The notes under the pieces were generated by a model. That model did not search any database. It was not told the origin of the DNA and saw only the letters and a list, made by a program, of their open reading frames with translations. Below are positions 9,067-18,237 of a stretch of 64,000 nucleotides of DNA, one piece after another. The translations under genes were made by a program, and so were the position numbers. Source of the stretch: Defluviitaleaceae bacterium (lineage in GTDB: Bacteria > Bacillota > Clostridia > Lachnospirales > WQUN01). Positions within the stretch are counted from its first letter, which is position 1. Each line of letters begins with the position of its first letter. The stretch is taken from assembly GCA_009784025.1 (NCBI GenBank), contig WQVK01000005.1, positions 1-64,000 of the forward strand, written 5' to 3'.

Positions 9067-9444
9067 TTACTCTGCGTCTAAATTAGCCAAAGCCTTCATG
9101 GTTTGTATTGCTACCTTTAGTTCTTTCAGTTCCAGTTTAGACAACAGCACTGCCGCTTTGGCGCGGTAAACGTCTTCTTTAGTTTTTTCTTTCTTGGTTT
9201 CTAGATCTGGCTCTACAAAAAGCTTGTCTATGGTAATTTTTAACAATGTAGAGATTTGCTCTAGCACGTACATGTTTGCGCCGCGTTCGCCTCGCTCTAT
9301 TAGGCCCAGGTGCGGAGTAGTTAGCACAATAGATTTGGCTAATTCGTCTCTGGATAGGCCTCTTGCCATTCTTTCTCTTTTAATGTTTGCGCCTATTATT
9401 TGGTTTAGCCGCCGCACATCGTTTTTCATTCTGCTTCTCGCCAT
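9067..9444 (-). CDS. XRE-family HTH transcriptional regulator
   Basis: IIGANIKRERMARGLSRDELAKSIVLTTPHLGLIERGERGANMYVLEQIS HTH_3 pattern. Confidence 0.85.
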   Translation of the reverse strand: MARSRMKNDVRRLNQIIGANIKRERMARGLSRDELAKSIVLTTPHLGLIERGERGANMYVLEQISTLLKITIDKLFVEPDLETKKEKTKEDVYRAKAAVLLSKLELKELKVAIQTMKALANLDAE

Positions 9445-9511
9445 GTTTTTTCAATCCTTTCGCGTATTTATTTCTTATGTCTTAATGTACGCTTTTTCGC
9501 GATGCATTGCA

Positions 9512-9574
9512 AATACTCACAGTATTCGACAAATCGCCAAATTGCGCTATTGTGAAAATACTCTCAGAGTTATT
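9512..9574. promoter_or_regulatory. Two operator-like palindromes in the divergent intergenic region
   Basis: AATACT-CAC-AGTATT (9512..9526) and AATACTCTCAGAGTTATT (9557..9574). Confidence 0.5.
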
Positions 9575-9577
9575 TTG

Positions 9578-9605
9578 TTGACATTGTCCAAAATTATGCT
9601 ATAAT
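9578..9605 (+). promoter_or_regulatory. Sigma-A-like promoter upstream of a small ORF
   Basis: TTGACA (9578..9583), 16-bp spacer, TATAAT (9600..9605). Confidence 0.7.
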
Positions 9606-9648
9606 TTATATGTAGTAAAAAATAAAATATGGAAAAGGGGGATTTGCC

Positions 9649-9717
9649 ATGTTATTTTATTGTCTATGTGAGTTGTGCGATCTAGTGATTGGGCCGCGTT
9701 GGCCAATATACTGCTAA
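9649..9717 (+). CDS. Candidate 22-aa Cys-rich small peptide MLFYCLCELCDLVIGPRWPIYC
   Basis: SD-like GGAAAAGGGGGA, ATG 9649, TAA 9715..9717, own promoter and terminator. Confidence 0.5.
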   Translation: MLFYCLCELCDLVIGPRWPIYC

Positions 9718-9740
9718 TTTAGCGGTTATTCACGGGATCA

Positions 9741-9767
9741 AAAAGTCCGCATTTTATGCGGACTTTT
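9741..9767 (+). terminator. Rho-independent terminator after the small ORF
   Basis: AAAAGTCCGCATTTTATGCGGACTTTT. Confidence 0.8.
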
Positions 9768-9794
9768 GCAATTATAATAGGGAGCTTGTACAAT

Positions 9795-10877
9795 ATGTGC
9801 AGTAGATATGATGCAATAGATGCGTTTTTCGCACTAAGAAGCAATTTAGACAAAAGAGATTTTGGTAAAGTAAAAAGGAAGCTTTTAATTTTTTTAGAAT
9901 CCAATCCACAAAACCCTCACATTAAAGATATATTGACGTTGCTTGAATTGTTTGAAAATGAACATACTCATAAAGAATTTGAAAATTCGCTAAAAATGGC
10001 TGATTCTATAATAGATAGGCTAGTAGCATTGAAAGAATGGCAATTTTACGATATTCGGATTTTAGCTTCTTCAGTTGGATACGCGGCAGATTACAAAACC
10101 TCCAACGCCCTTGCAGAAAGAGCCATAGCCGCCATAGAGCATTTTAAAGATGATAAAGATTATCAATATATAAATTTCGCCATCCACTTTAACATAGCAA
10201 CCCGTATAGTGCGGGCGCGTTATTTCGATATAGAGTCAGACGCCAACAAGGAAGAAGAAATAAAAGAGCAAGAGCGACTTTTCACTAAGCATTTTAACGC
10301 AGCCTCGGCCATAAGCAAGGCGGGCGGAATGTGGGTTTCGGAAACTGTTTTGTTAATCATGAAAGGTCTATTCAAAAAAGATTATAGTCTAGTAGACGAA
10401 AACCTAAAGCTTTTGCAAACTAAGGGTGCAAGAGATGCATGGAAGATGATGCGCAATATAGTTAACGAATACAATGTCCTGGTGGGTAGCAGCATAAGCG
10501 CAATACAGCTTAACGTGCTAATAGGCAGCAATATAAGAAAAATCCGCGAACATAAAGGCCTAAGCATGGACGATATCGCAGATATGACAGGCATGACCTC
10601 ATCCCATATAGGCCTGCTAGAGCGCGGGGACCGCGGCGCATCTGTACTAAACCTATACAAACTAGCCGACGCCCTGGGCGTAAGCTGGGAAATGATATTA
10701 AAGGGCAGTGGCCTTTCCAGCAAAGAAGATTTAGAGCTAGAGGTGCAGCGCCAAAGGCTAATGGCCATGATACCCTCCATGCAAAAGGACGATTTAATAG
10801 CGCTAAACGAAGTCGCCGAACGGCTTTGCCGCTACAGCTCGCAATTCAACAGAAAACCCTTACAGCGTTTAAACTAA
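9795..10877 (+). CDS. Regulator with helical (TPR-like) N-terminal region and C-terminal XRE HTH
   Basis: C-terminal IRKIREHKGLSMDDIADMTGMTSSHIGLLERGDRGASVLNLYKLADALG. ATG 9795 preceded by AATAGGGAG. Confidence 0.7.
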   Translation: MCSRYDAIDAFFALRSNLDKRDFGKVKRKLLIFLESNPQNPHIKDILTLLELFENEHTHKEFENSLKMADSIIDRLVALKEWQFYDIRILASSVGYAADYKTSNALAERAIAAIEHFKDDKDYQYINFAIHFNIATRIVRARYFDIESDANKEEEIKEQERLFTKHFNAASAISKAGGMWVSETVLLIMKGLFKKDYSLVDENLKLLQTKGARDAWKMMRNIVNEYNVLVGSSISAIQLNVLIGSNIRKIREHKGLSMDDIADMTGMTSSHIGLLERGDRGASVLNLYKLADALGVSWEMILKGSGLSSKEDLELEVQRQRLMAMIPSMQKDDLIALNEVAERLCRYSSQFNRKPLQRLN

Positions 10878-11042
10878 CCAAAGAAGGCTGTGGGAAAGTG
10901 AAGGATATCACTTTGCCATAGCTATTTTTTTGCCATAATTTTTTCTAAAAAGAAGTGGGGATATGGCCAGCAAAACCCCTGGCGGTTTTTACAATCTTTA
11001 CTTGATTCTTGTCAGGATTACATATATACTCAATCTTATGTT

Positions 11043-12257
11043 ATGACAATTTCTTGGATTGGAGTTGATTTTATTTTTTCTAGGTTAAGGGAAAGATTTT
11101 TCCCACCAAAGGGCGGCAATAATATTGATGATAAGGAAACAACGATAAGTAAGGGGCGGCGTGTTAAGCAGATTTTGTTTATTGGCGGGGCTATTGCCGG
11201 GGTTTATCTTTTAATTGCGGTTACGGTTGTTGTGGCGCAGCATCAAAGGGAGATGAATTACCATAGGCCGCCTTCGCTGGCAGATGACAGGCCGGTGGTG
11301 GTTGTGCCACCAATCGGTGAAAACGATAACGAGCAGCTTCCCACCCATTTAGAAGTTGACGAAAATGAAAATGATAATGATGGCAGCTGGCTACAGCCAC
11401 CAGCCAGAACCAATTTTTTGCTTATTGGCATAGACAATTTTGTGCTAGCAGATGCTATTATGGTAGGTACTTTTTATCGTGACTCTGGAGAGATTAGGCT
11501 TATGTCTATCCCTAGGGATACCAGGGCGCATATTTCCCAGTATAGGCTGGATCAGATGCGGGCAGACGGCCTGCGGCCGTTTTCGCCAATGCGCATAAAT
11601 GCCATCAGGTCTATTGGTGGCAGCGAGTTTGGCGTGTATTATTTAAGTAGAGTTATTGAAGATATGCTTGGCGTGCAATTTGATTTCTATGTGGAGGTAG
11701 AAATGCTTGCATTCCGCCGCATTGTGGATATTATTGGCGGGGTAGAGGTTTATGTGCCGCGCAGGTTCTTTTATGCAGACGCCGGGCAAAACCTGCGTAT
11801 AGACCTGCAACCGGGCTTGCAAGTGCTAGACGGCGGGCAGGCAGAAGGCTTCGTGCGCTTCCGCTCGTTCCCAATGGGCGACCTCACCAGAATCGAGATG
11901 CAGCACGAGTTTATGCAGCAGATAATCCGCCAAACCCTAACACGCGAAGCCATAATGAACAACCCCCTAGAGCTACTAACAGTGATTATAGACCATGTGC
12001 ATACAAATTTTAGCATTCTAACAGATGCGCCGGCATATGTACGCTATATTGGCAATGTTGATTTGAATGGGATTCAGTCGTTCGCTATACCTGGGTTCTT
12101 GCAGGGTAGTTATTTTGTAATAGATGCGCAAAACTTGCCAGGTGTAGTTAACCAGGTGTTTTTCCACACCCCAGGTGCGGGTGAAGATGCAACACCCACA
12201 GAAGAATCAGTAGCCTTAGACGATGAAACCGAAGAAATATCCACAGTTACTGACTAG
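11043..12257 (+). CDS. LytR-CpsA-Psr (LCP) family protein
   Basis: TM segment, then NFLLIGIDN...RLMSIPRDTRAHI...RIVDIIGGVEVYVP...GLQVLDGGQAEGFVRFRS. Confidence 0.88.
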   Translation: MTISWIGVDFIFSRLRERFFPPKGGNNIDDKETTISKGRRVKQILFIGGAIAGVYLLIAVTVVVAQHQREMNYHRPPSLADDRPVVVVPPIGENDNEQLPTHLEVDENENDNDGSWLQPPARTNFLLIGIDNFVLADAIMVGTFYRDSGEIRLMSIPRDTRAHISQYRLDQMRADGLRPFSPMRINAIRSIGGSEFGVYYLSRVIEDMLGVQFDFYVEVEMLAFRRIVDIIGGVEVYVPRRFFYADAGQNLRIDLQPGLQVLDGGQAEGFVRFRSFPMGDLTRIEMQHEFMQQIIRQTLTREAIMNNPLELLTVIIDHVHTNFSILTDAPAYVRYIGNVDLNGIQSFAIPGFLQGSYFVIDAQNLPGVVNQVFFHTPGAGEDATPTEESVALDDETEEISTVTD

Positions 12258-12268
12258 GAGCGTGGAGA

Positions 12269-13276
12269 ATGGGGAGAGGCATTAGGCTAATAATTGTTGC
12301 CAGGCGGCAAGATTTTATCGCCATAGTGAAAAAAACCTTGCAGCAAAAACAGTATATCGAGTCCATTATAACTGTAACCCATGCCCATGGCTGGGAAGAT
12401 AAACTTGACCGTAACAGCGTTAATTTATTGATTGTAGATGTGGACGATTGCCTGCCGGATATTGGCAATGTGCGCGCAATGCAGGCTAGGTTAACGCTGT
12501 TCACCCTGTACTCGTCTTGTAGCCTTAGCCAGGTGCGCAATATATTGCACAGCGCCAAAGACGAGTTTATTCAGAAGCCCCCTGTTTTTACAGAAATCAC
12601 CGCAAGTAAATTCTCTTCACGGCTAGACAACTACGCCAGCGGCCTGCTGCAAAGGCAGCGGCGGCCAGACGCCAGGGCAATGGTAAAAATGGTTGGGCGG
12701 CATAATAGGCAAAAAATAATCGCCATAGCATCCTCCACCGGCGGTACCAACGCACTAGAGCAAATAATCAAGCGGCTACCCGTAAACACGCCGCCCATTC
12801 TAATAGTACAGCATATGCCCAGCGGTTTTACACAGCTTTTTGCCGAAAGGCTAAACAGTAACTTTCCCCAGGAGATTAAGGAAGCGGAATCTGGGGATTT
12901 TCTTTTACAAGGGAGAATACTACTAGCCCCTGCAGACCGTCACATGAAACTAACCAGAACTCAAAGCGGTATAGCCGTAGAATGCTATGTGGGCACGCGC
13001 ATACACGGCGTCATGCCCGCTGCAGACATCCTATTTGAATCTATAGCAGATATAATAAAGCCCAATGCCGTAGGGGTAGTTCTTACCGGCATGGGTAGCG
13101 ACGGCGCAAGAGGCCTATTACGTATGAAAAACGCAGGCTGCAAAAACATATGTCAAAACGAAGCGACCAGCGTAGTATACGGCATGCCAAAAGCTGCCAA
13201 AGACCTAGGCGCAATAGACTATGAACTACCAATAGAAAAAATAGCAGAAATGATGCTGCATTTGGCTGGTAAATAA
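12269..13276 (+). CDS. CheB-type methylesterase with degenerate receiver-like N-terminus
   Basis: IASSTGGTNAL, IVQHMPSGFTQLFAERL and VVLTGMGSDGARGLL motifs (Ser/His/Asp triad). Confidence 0.85.
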   Translation: MGRGIRLIIVARRQDFIAIVKKTLQQKQYIESIITVTHAHGWEDKLDRNSVNLLIVDVDDCLPDIGNVRAMQARLTLFTLYSSCSLSQVRNILHSAKDEFIQKPPVFTEITASKFSSRLDNYASGLLQRQRRPDARAMVKMVGRHNRQKIIAIASSTGGTNALEQIIKRLPVNTPPILIVQHMPSGFTQLFAERLNSNFPQEIKEAESGDFLLQGRILLAPADRHMKLTRTQSGIAVECYVGTRIHGVMPAADILFESIADIIKPNAVGVVLTGMGSDGARGLLRMKNAGCKNICQNEATSVVYGMPKAAKDLGAIDYELPIEKIAEMMLHLAGK

Positions 13277-13351
13277 GACCATGGGGGCGTTGCCCCCACA
13301 CCCCCACAAACTTTAATATTCGGGGGATTGGGTTTACAGAGGAGGAATAGT

Positions 13352-14593
13352 ATGGCAGAGCTTGTTGCTAAGGGAAAGGTTGCTAAAGAGGCTGCGGCGC
13401 GGCTTATAGAGGTCATGCCTGTGATGGATGATGCGCTTGTTAAGATGGCGGCGGCATTGGAGGCTAATGCTGGTTTTATTTTGGCGGAGAATGCCCGAGA
13501 TATGGAGAATGCTAAGCGGGCTGGCATGGCCGCCCAGATGCAGGATAGGTTGCTGCTTACTGCCGATAGAATAGGGCAGGTGGCCGAGGGGATTAGGCAG
13601 GTAGCGGCTTTGGAAAGCCCGCTTGGGCGGGTTTTGCACAGGGCAGAGCGGCCTAATGGGCTTAAAATAGAGAAGATTTCTGTGCCGCTGGGTGTGATTG
13701 GGATTATTTATGAATCACGGCCAAATGTGACTGCCGATGCAGCTGCGCTTTGTTTAAAGGCTGGCAATGCTGTTATTCTGCGGGGTGGCAAAGAGGCGAT
13801 TTTGTCTAATATCGCCATCGTAAAGGTGCTGGCCGAGGCCGCCCAGGCTGCTGGCTTGCCCGCGGGCTGTATCCAGCTTATTGAGGATATTACCCGGGAA
13901 AGCGCCGTTGGGCTTATGAAATTGAACGAATACCTTGATGTGATTATCCCAAGGGGCGGAGCGGGGCTGATAAAATCCGTGATGGAGAACGCAACCGTTC
14001 CTGCAATAGAAACTGGCACTGGCAACTGCCACATTTATGTAGACGCCAGCGCAAACATTGAAATGGCGCAGGAAATAGCCATAAATGCCAAGACCAGCCG
14101 CCCCAGCGTTTGCAATGCTGCGGAAAAGCTGCTGGTGCATCAGGCTGTGGCCCGTGAGTTTTTGCCGGGGGCGCTGGCTGCTTTGGCGGAAAAAGGCGTG
14201 GAAATACGCGGCTGTGAGAAGGTTCGCGAGATTTACCCTGCCGCCCTGCCCATGGCCAGCGACGAATGGTACTTGGAATATCTGGATATGGTGATTGGCG
14301 TTAAGGTGGTTAACTGCCTAGCTTGTGCCATTGCCCATGTAAATAAATATTCCAGCAAGCATTCAGAGGCTATCATCACCAGCGATACGGCCGCTGCCGA
14401 GAAGTTTTTAGCGCATATAGATTCGTCTTCTGTGTATGTAAATGCTTCTACCAGGTTTACAGATGGCTTTGAGTTTGGTCTGGGGGCCGAGATTGGCATA
14501 AGCACACAAAAAGTACATGCCCGTGGCCCAATGGGGCTGATGGAGCTTACTAGCACAAAATATCAAATTCGCGGAGAGGGACAAATTCGATGA
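13352..14593 (+). CDS. proA: Gamma-glutamyl phosphate reductase
   Basis: IYESRPNVTADAAALCLKAGNAVILRGGKEA, ETGTGNCHIYVD, GLGAEIGISTQKVHARGPMGL. Confidence 0.93.
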   Translation: MAELVAKGKVAKEAAARLIEVMPVMDDALVKMAAALEANAGFILAENARDMENAKRAGMAAQMQDRLLLTADRIGQVAEGIRQVAALESPLGRVLHRAERPNGLKIEKISVPLGVIGIIYESRPNVTADAAALCLKAGNAVILRGGKEAILSNIAIVKVLAEAAQAAGLPAGCIQLIEDITRESAVGLMKLNEYLDVIIPRGGAGLIKSVMENATVPAIETGTGNCHIYVDASANIEMAQEIAINAKTSRPSVCNAAEKLLVHQAVAREFLPGALAALAEKGVEIRGCEKVREIYPAALPMASDEWYLEYLDMVIGVKVVNCLACAIAHVNKYSSKHSEAIITSDTAAAEKFLAHIDSSSVYVNASTRFTDGFEFGLGAEIGISTQKVHARGPMGLMELTSTKYQIRGEGQIR

Positions 14594-15372
14594 AAATTGG
14601 ATTCATAGGGGTAGGGAACATGGCATGTGCAATCCTGGAGGGCTTGCACCAAAAGGGCATGACCGGGCAGTATGAGTTTTTTTTGTACGATATTTTGCCA
14701 GAGAAGGCTATTCATGCGGCCAATAGGTATTCGCTAAAAGTTTGCGATGCTGTTGAACATGTTGTGGCTGCGGCGGATATCATTTTTCTTGCCATCAAGC
14801 CGCATCAGCTTTACCCGCTGCTGGACCAAATTAAGCCACTGTTGGGCAAAAAGGTGATTGTATCGCTGCCTGTGGGCATTAGCATAGCGGATATGGAAGC
14901 TCGGCTTGGCAACAATCCCGCGATAATACGAATAGTAGCCAATGTGAATACAGAAAAATTCTTAAGCATCACATCCATTTGCTGCAACAAGCCCGCCGTC
15001 GCTGCAAAACCCGCCGTGGTAAGCCTACTAGAGGCCATAGGCAGCGTGGTTGAAATTGAAGAGAAATTTTTTGATATTTTTACGGTGATAGCCTCATCTG
15101 CCCCGGCCTTTGTGGTAAAATTTGCTGAAAGCCTGGCAGATGCTGCCCTGCGAGAAGGCCTGCCAAAGGATACCGCCCGCAAAATAATCGCGGATATGTT
15201 GCATGGTACAGGCAAAATGCTGGCAACTACCTGCCCAAAGGAAATGACAGATAAAATCTGCTCCCCCGGCGGCACAACAATTGTAGGGCTGATGGCCCTT
15301 ACAGAAGGCGGCTTCGAGACATCAATCCACGCCGCCGCCCAAGCTTGCATGGACAAGCTTGGGGCTAATTAG
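14590..15372 (+). CDS. proC: Pyrroline-5-carboxylate reductase
   Basis: IGFIGVGNMACAILEG, FLAIKPHQL, CSPGGTTIVGLMALTEGGF. Confidence 0.92.
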   Translation: MKIGFIGVGNMACAILEGLHQKGMTGQYEFFLYDILPEKAIHAANRYSLKVCDAVEHVVAAADIIFLAIKPHQLYPLLDQIKPLLGKKVIVSLPVGISIADMEARLGNNPAIIRIVANVNTEKFLSITSICCNKPAVAAKPAVVSLLEAIGSVVEIEEKFFDIFTVIASSAPAFVVKFAESLADAALREGLPKDTARKIIADMLHGTGKMLATTCPKEMTDKICSPGGTTIVGLMALTEGGFETSIHAAAQACMDKLGAN

Positions 15373-15445
15373 CATATTAGAGAAACCGCTGTAGCTGGGT
15401 TCAGCGGTTTTAATTTTTTTTGCGCATAATTTATTTGTGGTACTG

Positions 15446-15559
15446 TAGTGAAATAAATGAGAAACGGCCTTGCCAGAGCGGCACCTGAAACGCCGAGATA
15501 AGGCGTTCCAGGCGCTTTTGCCGCGACAGGTGAGACCGATTTCGAATTGTTTCACTATA
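15446..15559 (+). repeat. MITE-like element, family 1
   Basis: TAGTGAAATAAATGAGAAACGGCC...GAATTGTTTCACTATA. Confidence 0.88.
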
Positions 15560-15668
15560 AACCTCAAATTGAAACAACGAATTGGTACGGTACCATAAAT
15601 CGCCGAGATAAGGCGTTTTATTGCGATATTGCGGCGAACAATGAGGCGATTTTAATTGAGGTTAGCAT
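15558..15668 (+). repeat. MITE-like element, family 2 (abuts the family 1 copy)
   Basis: AACCTCAAATTGAAACAACGAATTGG...GAACAATGAGGCGATTTTAATTGAGGTTAG. Same layout as 36857..36970. Contains inner CGCCGAGATAAGGCG. Confidence 0.78.
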
Positions 15669-15679
15669 GAATGCGAAAC

Positions 15680-15706
15680 CAGTTGGTCGTAAATTACGAC
15701 CAACTG
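15680..15706. repeat. CAGTTGGTCG hairpin
   Basis: CAGTTGGTCGTAAATTACGACCAACTG. Similar hairpins at 19831 and 30813. Confidence 0.8.
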
Positions 15707-15870
15707 AAATTTCTGCGAATGAAGGCTGACTATGGCTTATATCTTGATTGCGATAATAACCATCTTATATGGTATTCTTGGAAAAATTAAAGTTTTTTGT
15801 CAAACTCTTTTTCAAAAAAGTTTGTGGGGGTGTGGGGGCAAAGCCCACACGGTCTAAACAAGGAGGCCAC

Positions 15871-17247
15871 ATGAAAACTAGATTTATATGCAACTCATGC
15901 GATTACGAGCAGGCTAAATGGCTGGGGCGATGCCCGTCTTGTGGGCAGTATAATACCTTCGAAGAAGTGGCGGTTAAGAAGCCGGATAACCGTGGTGTGA
16001 AGGGTAGCACCTTGATTGAAGCTGCCGCGAAGCCTGTTGGGGCGCAGCTTTTGCAGGATGTGTCTGTGTCTGGGGAGATTGGCGACAGGCTGGTTACGGG
16101 CATCAGCGAGCTTGACAGGGTGCTGGGCGGTGGTATTGTAGGTGGCAGCCTAATTTTGCTGGGTGGCGACCCTGGTATTGGTAAATCTACTTTGCTGCTG
16201 CAAATTTGCAAGAATGCTGCCATGGCTGGGGATTCTTCCATTCTATATATTTCTGGCGAAGAAGGCGCGGCACAGATAAAAATGCGGGCAGAACGGCTGG
16301 CCGTTAAGGCCAAAAACTGTTATCTGCTAGCAGAAACGGATCTGTATGCCATACGCGATGCGGCTAATTCTATTAAGCCAAGGTTGCTGCTTATAGATTC
16401 TATCCAAACCATGCGCCACACAGATTTAACATCCCTGCCGGGCAGCGTGTCGCAAGTGCGGGAATGTGCGGCGTTTTTCACCCATTTGGCAAAGCAGCAT
16501 AATATGGCGGTTATTTTGGTGGGGCATGTTACCAAAGAAGGCTCGCTGGCAGGCCCGCGCGTGCTAGAGCATATGGTGGACACTGTGCTGTATTTCGAGG
16601 GCGAATCCAGCGGCGCGTACAGGTTAATACGCGCGGCGAAAAACCGCTTTGGCTCCACCAACGAGGTTGGCGTGTTCGAAATGACAGAGCACGGCCTTTC
16701 CCCAATAGACGATCCATCGGCATATATGCTGGCTGGCCGCCCAGAAGGGGTTGCGGGTTCGGTTGTAACATGCAGCATGGAGGGCAGCCGCTCGTTGCTG
16801 GCAGAGGTGCAGGCACTGGTGTCTGCCACAAGTTTTGGCACTCCCCGGCGCACTGCTACGGGTGTGGATTACAACCGCATGGTGATGCTAATGGCAGTGC
16901 TAGAAAAACGCGCAGGATACAAACTGCAAAATTTTGACGCATATGTAAACATAGCCGGCGGCCTAAAAATAACCGAACCCGCCGCAGACGCAGGTATGAT
17001 AGCCGCCCTTGCCTCTTGCTACAAAGACAAGCCCCTAGCCCCCGGCGTGATGGTAATAGGCGAAGTAGGCCTAGCCGGCGAAATGCGCGCCGTAAACCAG
17101 CCAGAGCGCCGGGTGATAGAAGCCTCCAGGCATGGCTTCACCGCATGTGTGCTACCCCAGGCCAACAAGACGAAATTGCGCGTGCCGGAAGGGTTTAAGG
17201 TGTACGGTGCGGCGCATATTGGAGAGCTGCTTGGGGTGTTGTTGTGA
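15871..17247 (+). CDS. radA: DNA repair protein RadA
   Basis: TRFICNSCDYEQAKWLGRCPSC, GGDPGIGKSTLLLQI, KNRFGSTNEVGVFEM. Confidence 0.93.
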   Translation: MKTRFICNSCDYEQAKWLGRCPSCGQYNTFEEVAVKKPDNRGVKGSTLIEAAAKPVGAQLLQDVSVSGEIGDRLVTGISELDRVLGGGIVGGSLILLGGDPGIGKSTLLLQICKNAAMAGDSSILYISGEEGAAQIKMRAERLAVKAKNCYLLAETDLYAIRDAANSIKPRLLLIDSIQTMRHTDLTSLPGSVSQVRECAAFFTHLAKQHNMAVILVGHVTKEGSLAGPRVLEHMVDTVLYFEGESSGAYRLIRAAKNRFGSTNEVGVFEMTEHGLSPIDDPSAYMLAGRPEGVAGSVVTCSMEGSRSLLAEVQALVSATSFGTPRRTATGVDYNRMVMLMAVLEKRAGYKLQNFDAYVNIAGGLKITEPAADAGMIAALASCYKDKPLAPGVMVIGEVGLAGEMRAVNQPERRVIEASRHGFTACVLPQANKTKLRVPEGFKVYGAAHIGELLGVLL

Positions 17248-17359
17248 TGGCCAACGTAGAATTTTTATGAAGTCGCAAAAGCGTGATTCGATAAAAAGTT
17301 GACAAACGGGATATACGGGATTTACAATTAATTATTGCAATTATAAAAAGGAGGCGAAT

Positions 17360-17749
17360 ATGAAAAGTGTTGGAAGTATGGTAGTGGCCATTGTGGCGGC
17401 GTTTGTGATTATCGCGGCGCTAATTGGTGGGCTAATGTGGGCAATCCCTACATATAGGGTGTGGTCTATGGAAATGTCTGGCAGGGCGCAGCTAGCCGAG
17501 GCAGAGTTTAACCAACAGGTTATTACAGTAGAGGCCAGAGCGCGGCTGCAGGCAGAGATTTACAACGCCCAGGCAGAAGTAGAGCGGGCAAGGGGCGCGG
17601 CTCAGGCCATGTACGAGGTGCAAGATGCGCTTAGCGAGGAATATATCCTGTACCTTTGGGTGCGACTGATGGCCGGCAACCCTAATGTGATTTACATTCC
17701 CACAGAGGGCTCGCTGCCGATTTTGGAGGTAAATAGGAGGCTGCCTTGA
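17360..17749 (+). CDS. Small membrane protein resembling the C-terminal part of SPFH/stomatin-like proteins
   Basis: TM helix, Ala/Glu-rich coiled coil, then EYILYLWVRLMAGNPNVIYIPTEG. Confidence 0.45.
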   Translation: MKSVGSMVVAIVAAFVIIAALIGGLMWAIPTYRVWSMEMSGRAQLAEAEFNQQVITVEARARLQAEIYNAQAEVERARGAAQAMYEVQDALSEEYILYLWVRLMAGNPNVIYIPTEGSLPILEVNRRLP

Positions 17750-17759
17750 TGCTGATTCC

Positions 17760-17875
17760 TATAGTGAAATAAATGAGAAACGGTCTCGCCAAAGTGGCAC
17801 CTGAAACGCCGAGATAAGGCGTTTCAGGCGTTTTTGCCACGACAGGCGAGACAGATTTCGAATTATTTCACTATA
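17760..17875 (+). repeat. MITE-like element, family 1
   Basis: TATAGTGAAATAAATGAGAAACGGTCTC...GAATTATTTCACTATA. Confidence 0.92.
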
Positions 17876-17877
17876 TC

Positions 17878-18237
17878 TTGCATTTTGACGGCGATTGCGC
17901 GGCGGCTATTACCTTGTACGAAAAGGCCTTTGGCACAAAGGCTGGCGGCTATGATTACAGCGGTGATGGCAAAATCCGCCATGCGGAAATGAATATTCAC
18001 GGGCAAAAGGTTTTCCTTAATGATGGGAAAGCTTTTTTGCTAGGTTCGTTTGGCGTGGGTTGCGTAGCACATTTGGCGGTGACTTTTGCCACGCCAGAGA
18101 GGCTGCTTGCTTGTTATGAGAAAATGAAGGCCGGTAGCATGCCGGACGCGCCGTTTGTAAAAACGGAGTATAGCGAGCTAGTGGGCAATTTTATGGATAA
18201 GTTTGGCGTGATTTGGGGGTTTATAGTGGGAGAGTAG
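17878..18237 (+). CDS. PhnB/VOC-like protein, 5' end clipped or remodelled by the adjacent MITE
   Basis: LHFDGDCAAAITLYEKAFGTKAGGYDY...KVFLND. No ATG; TTG at 17878, 2 bp after the MITE. Confidence 0.65.
   Translation: MHFDGDCAAAITLYEKAFGTKAGGYDYSGDGKIRHAEMNIHGQKVFLNDGKAFLLGSFGVGCVAHLAVTFATPERLLACYEKMKAGSMPDAPFVKTEYSELVGNFMDKFGVIWGFIVGE

Noticed and set aside
15769-15870. N-terminal extension of the radA ORF (from 15769)
   Set aside because: The extension is repeat sequence; AAGGAGG and ATG at 15871 give the standard RadA N-terminus.
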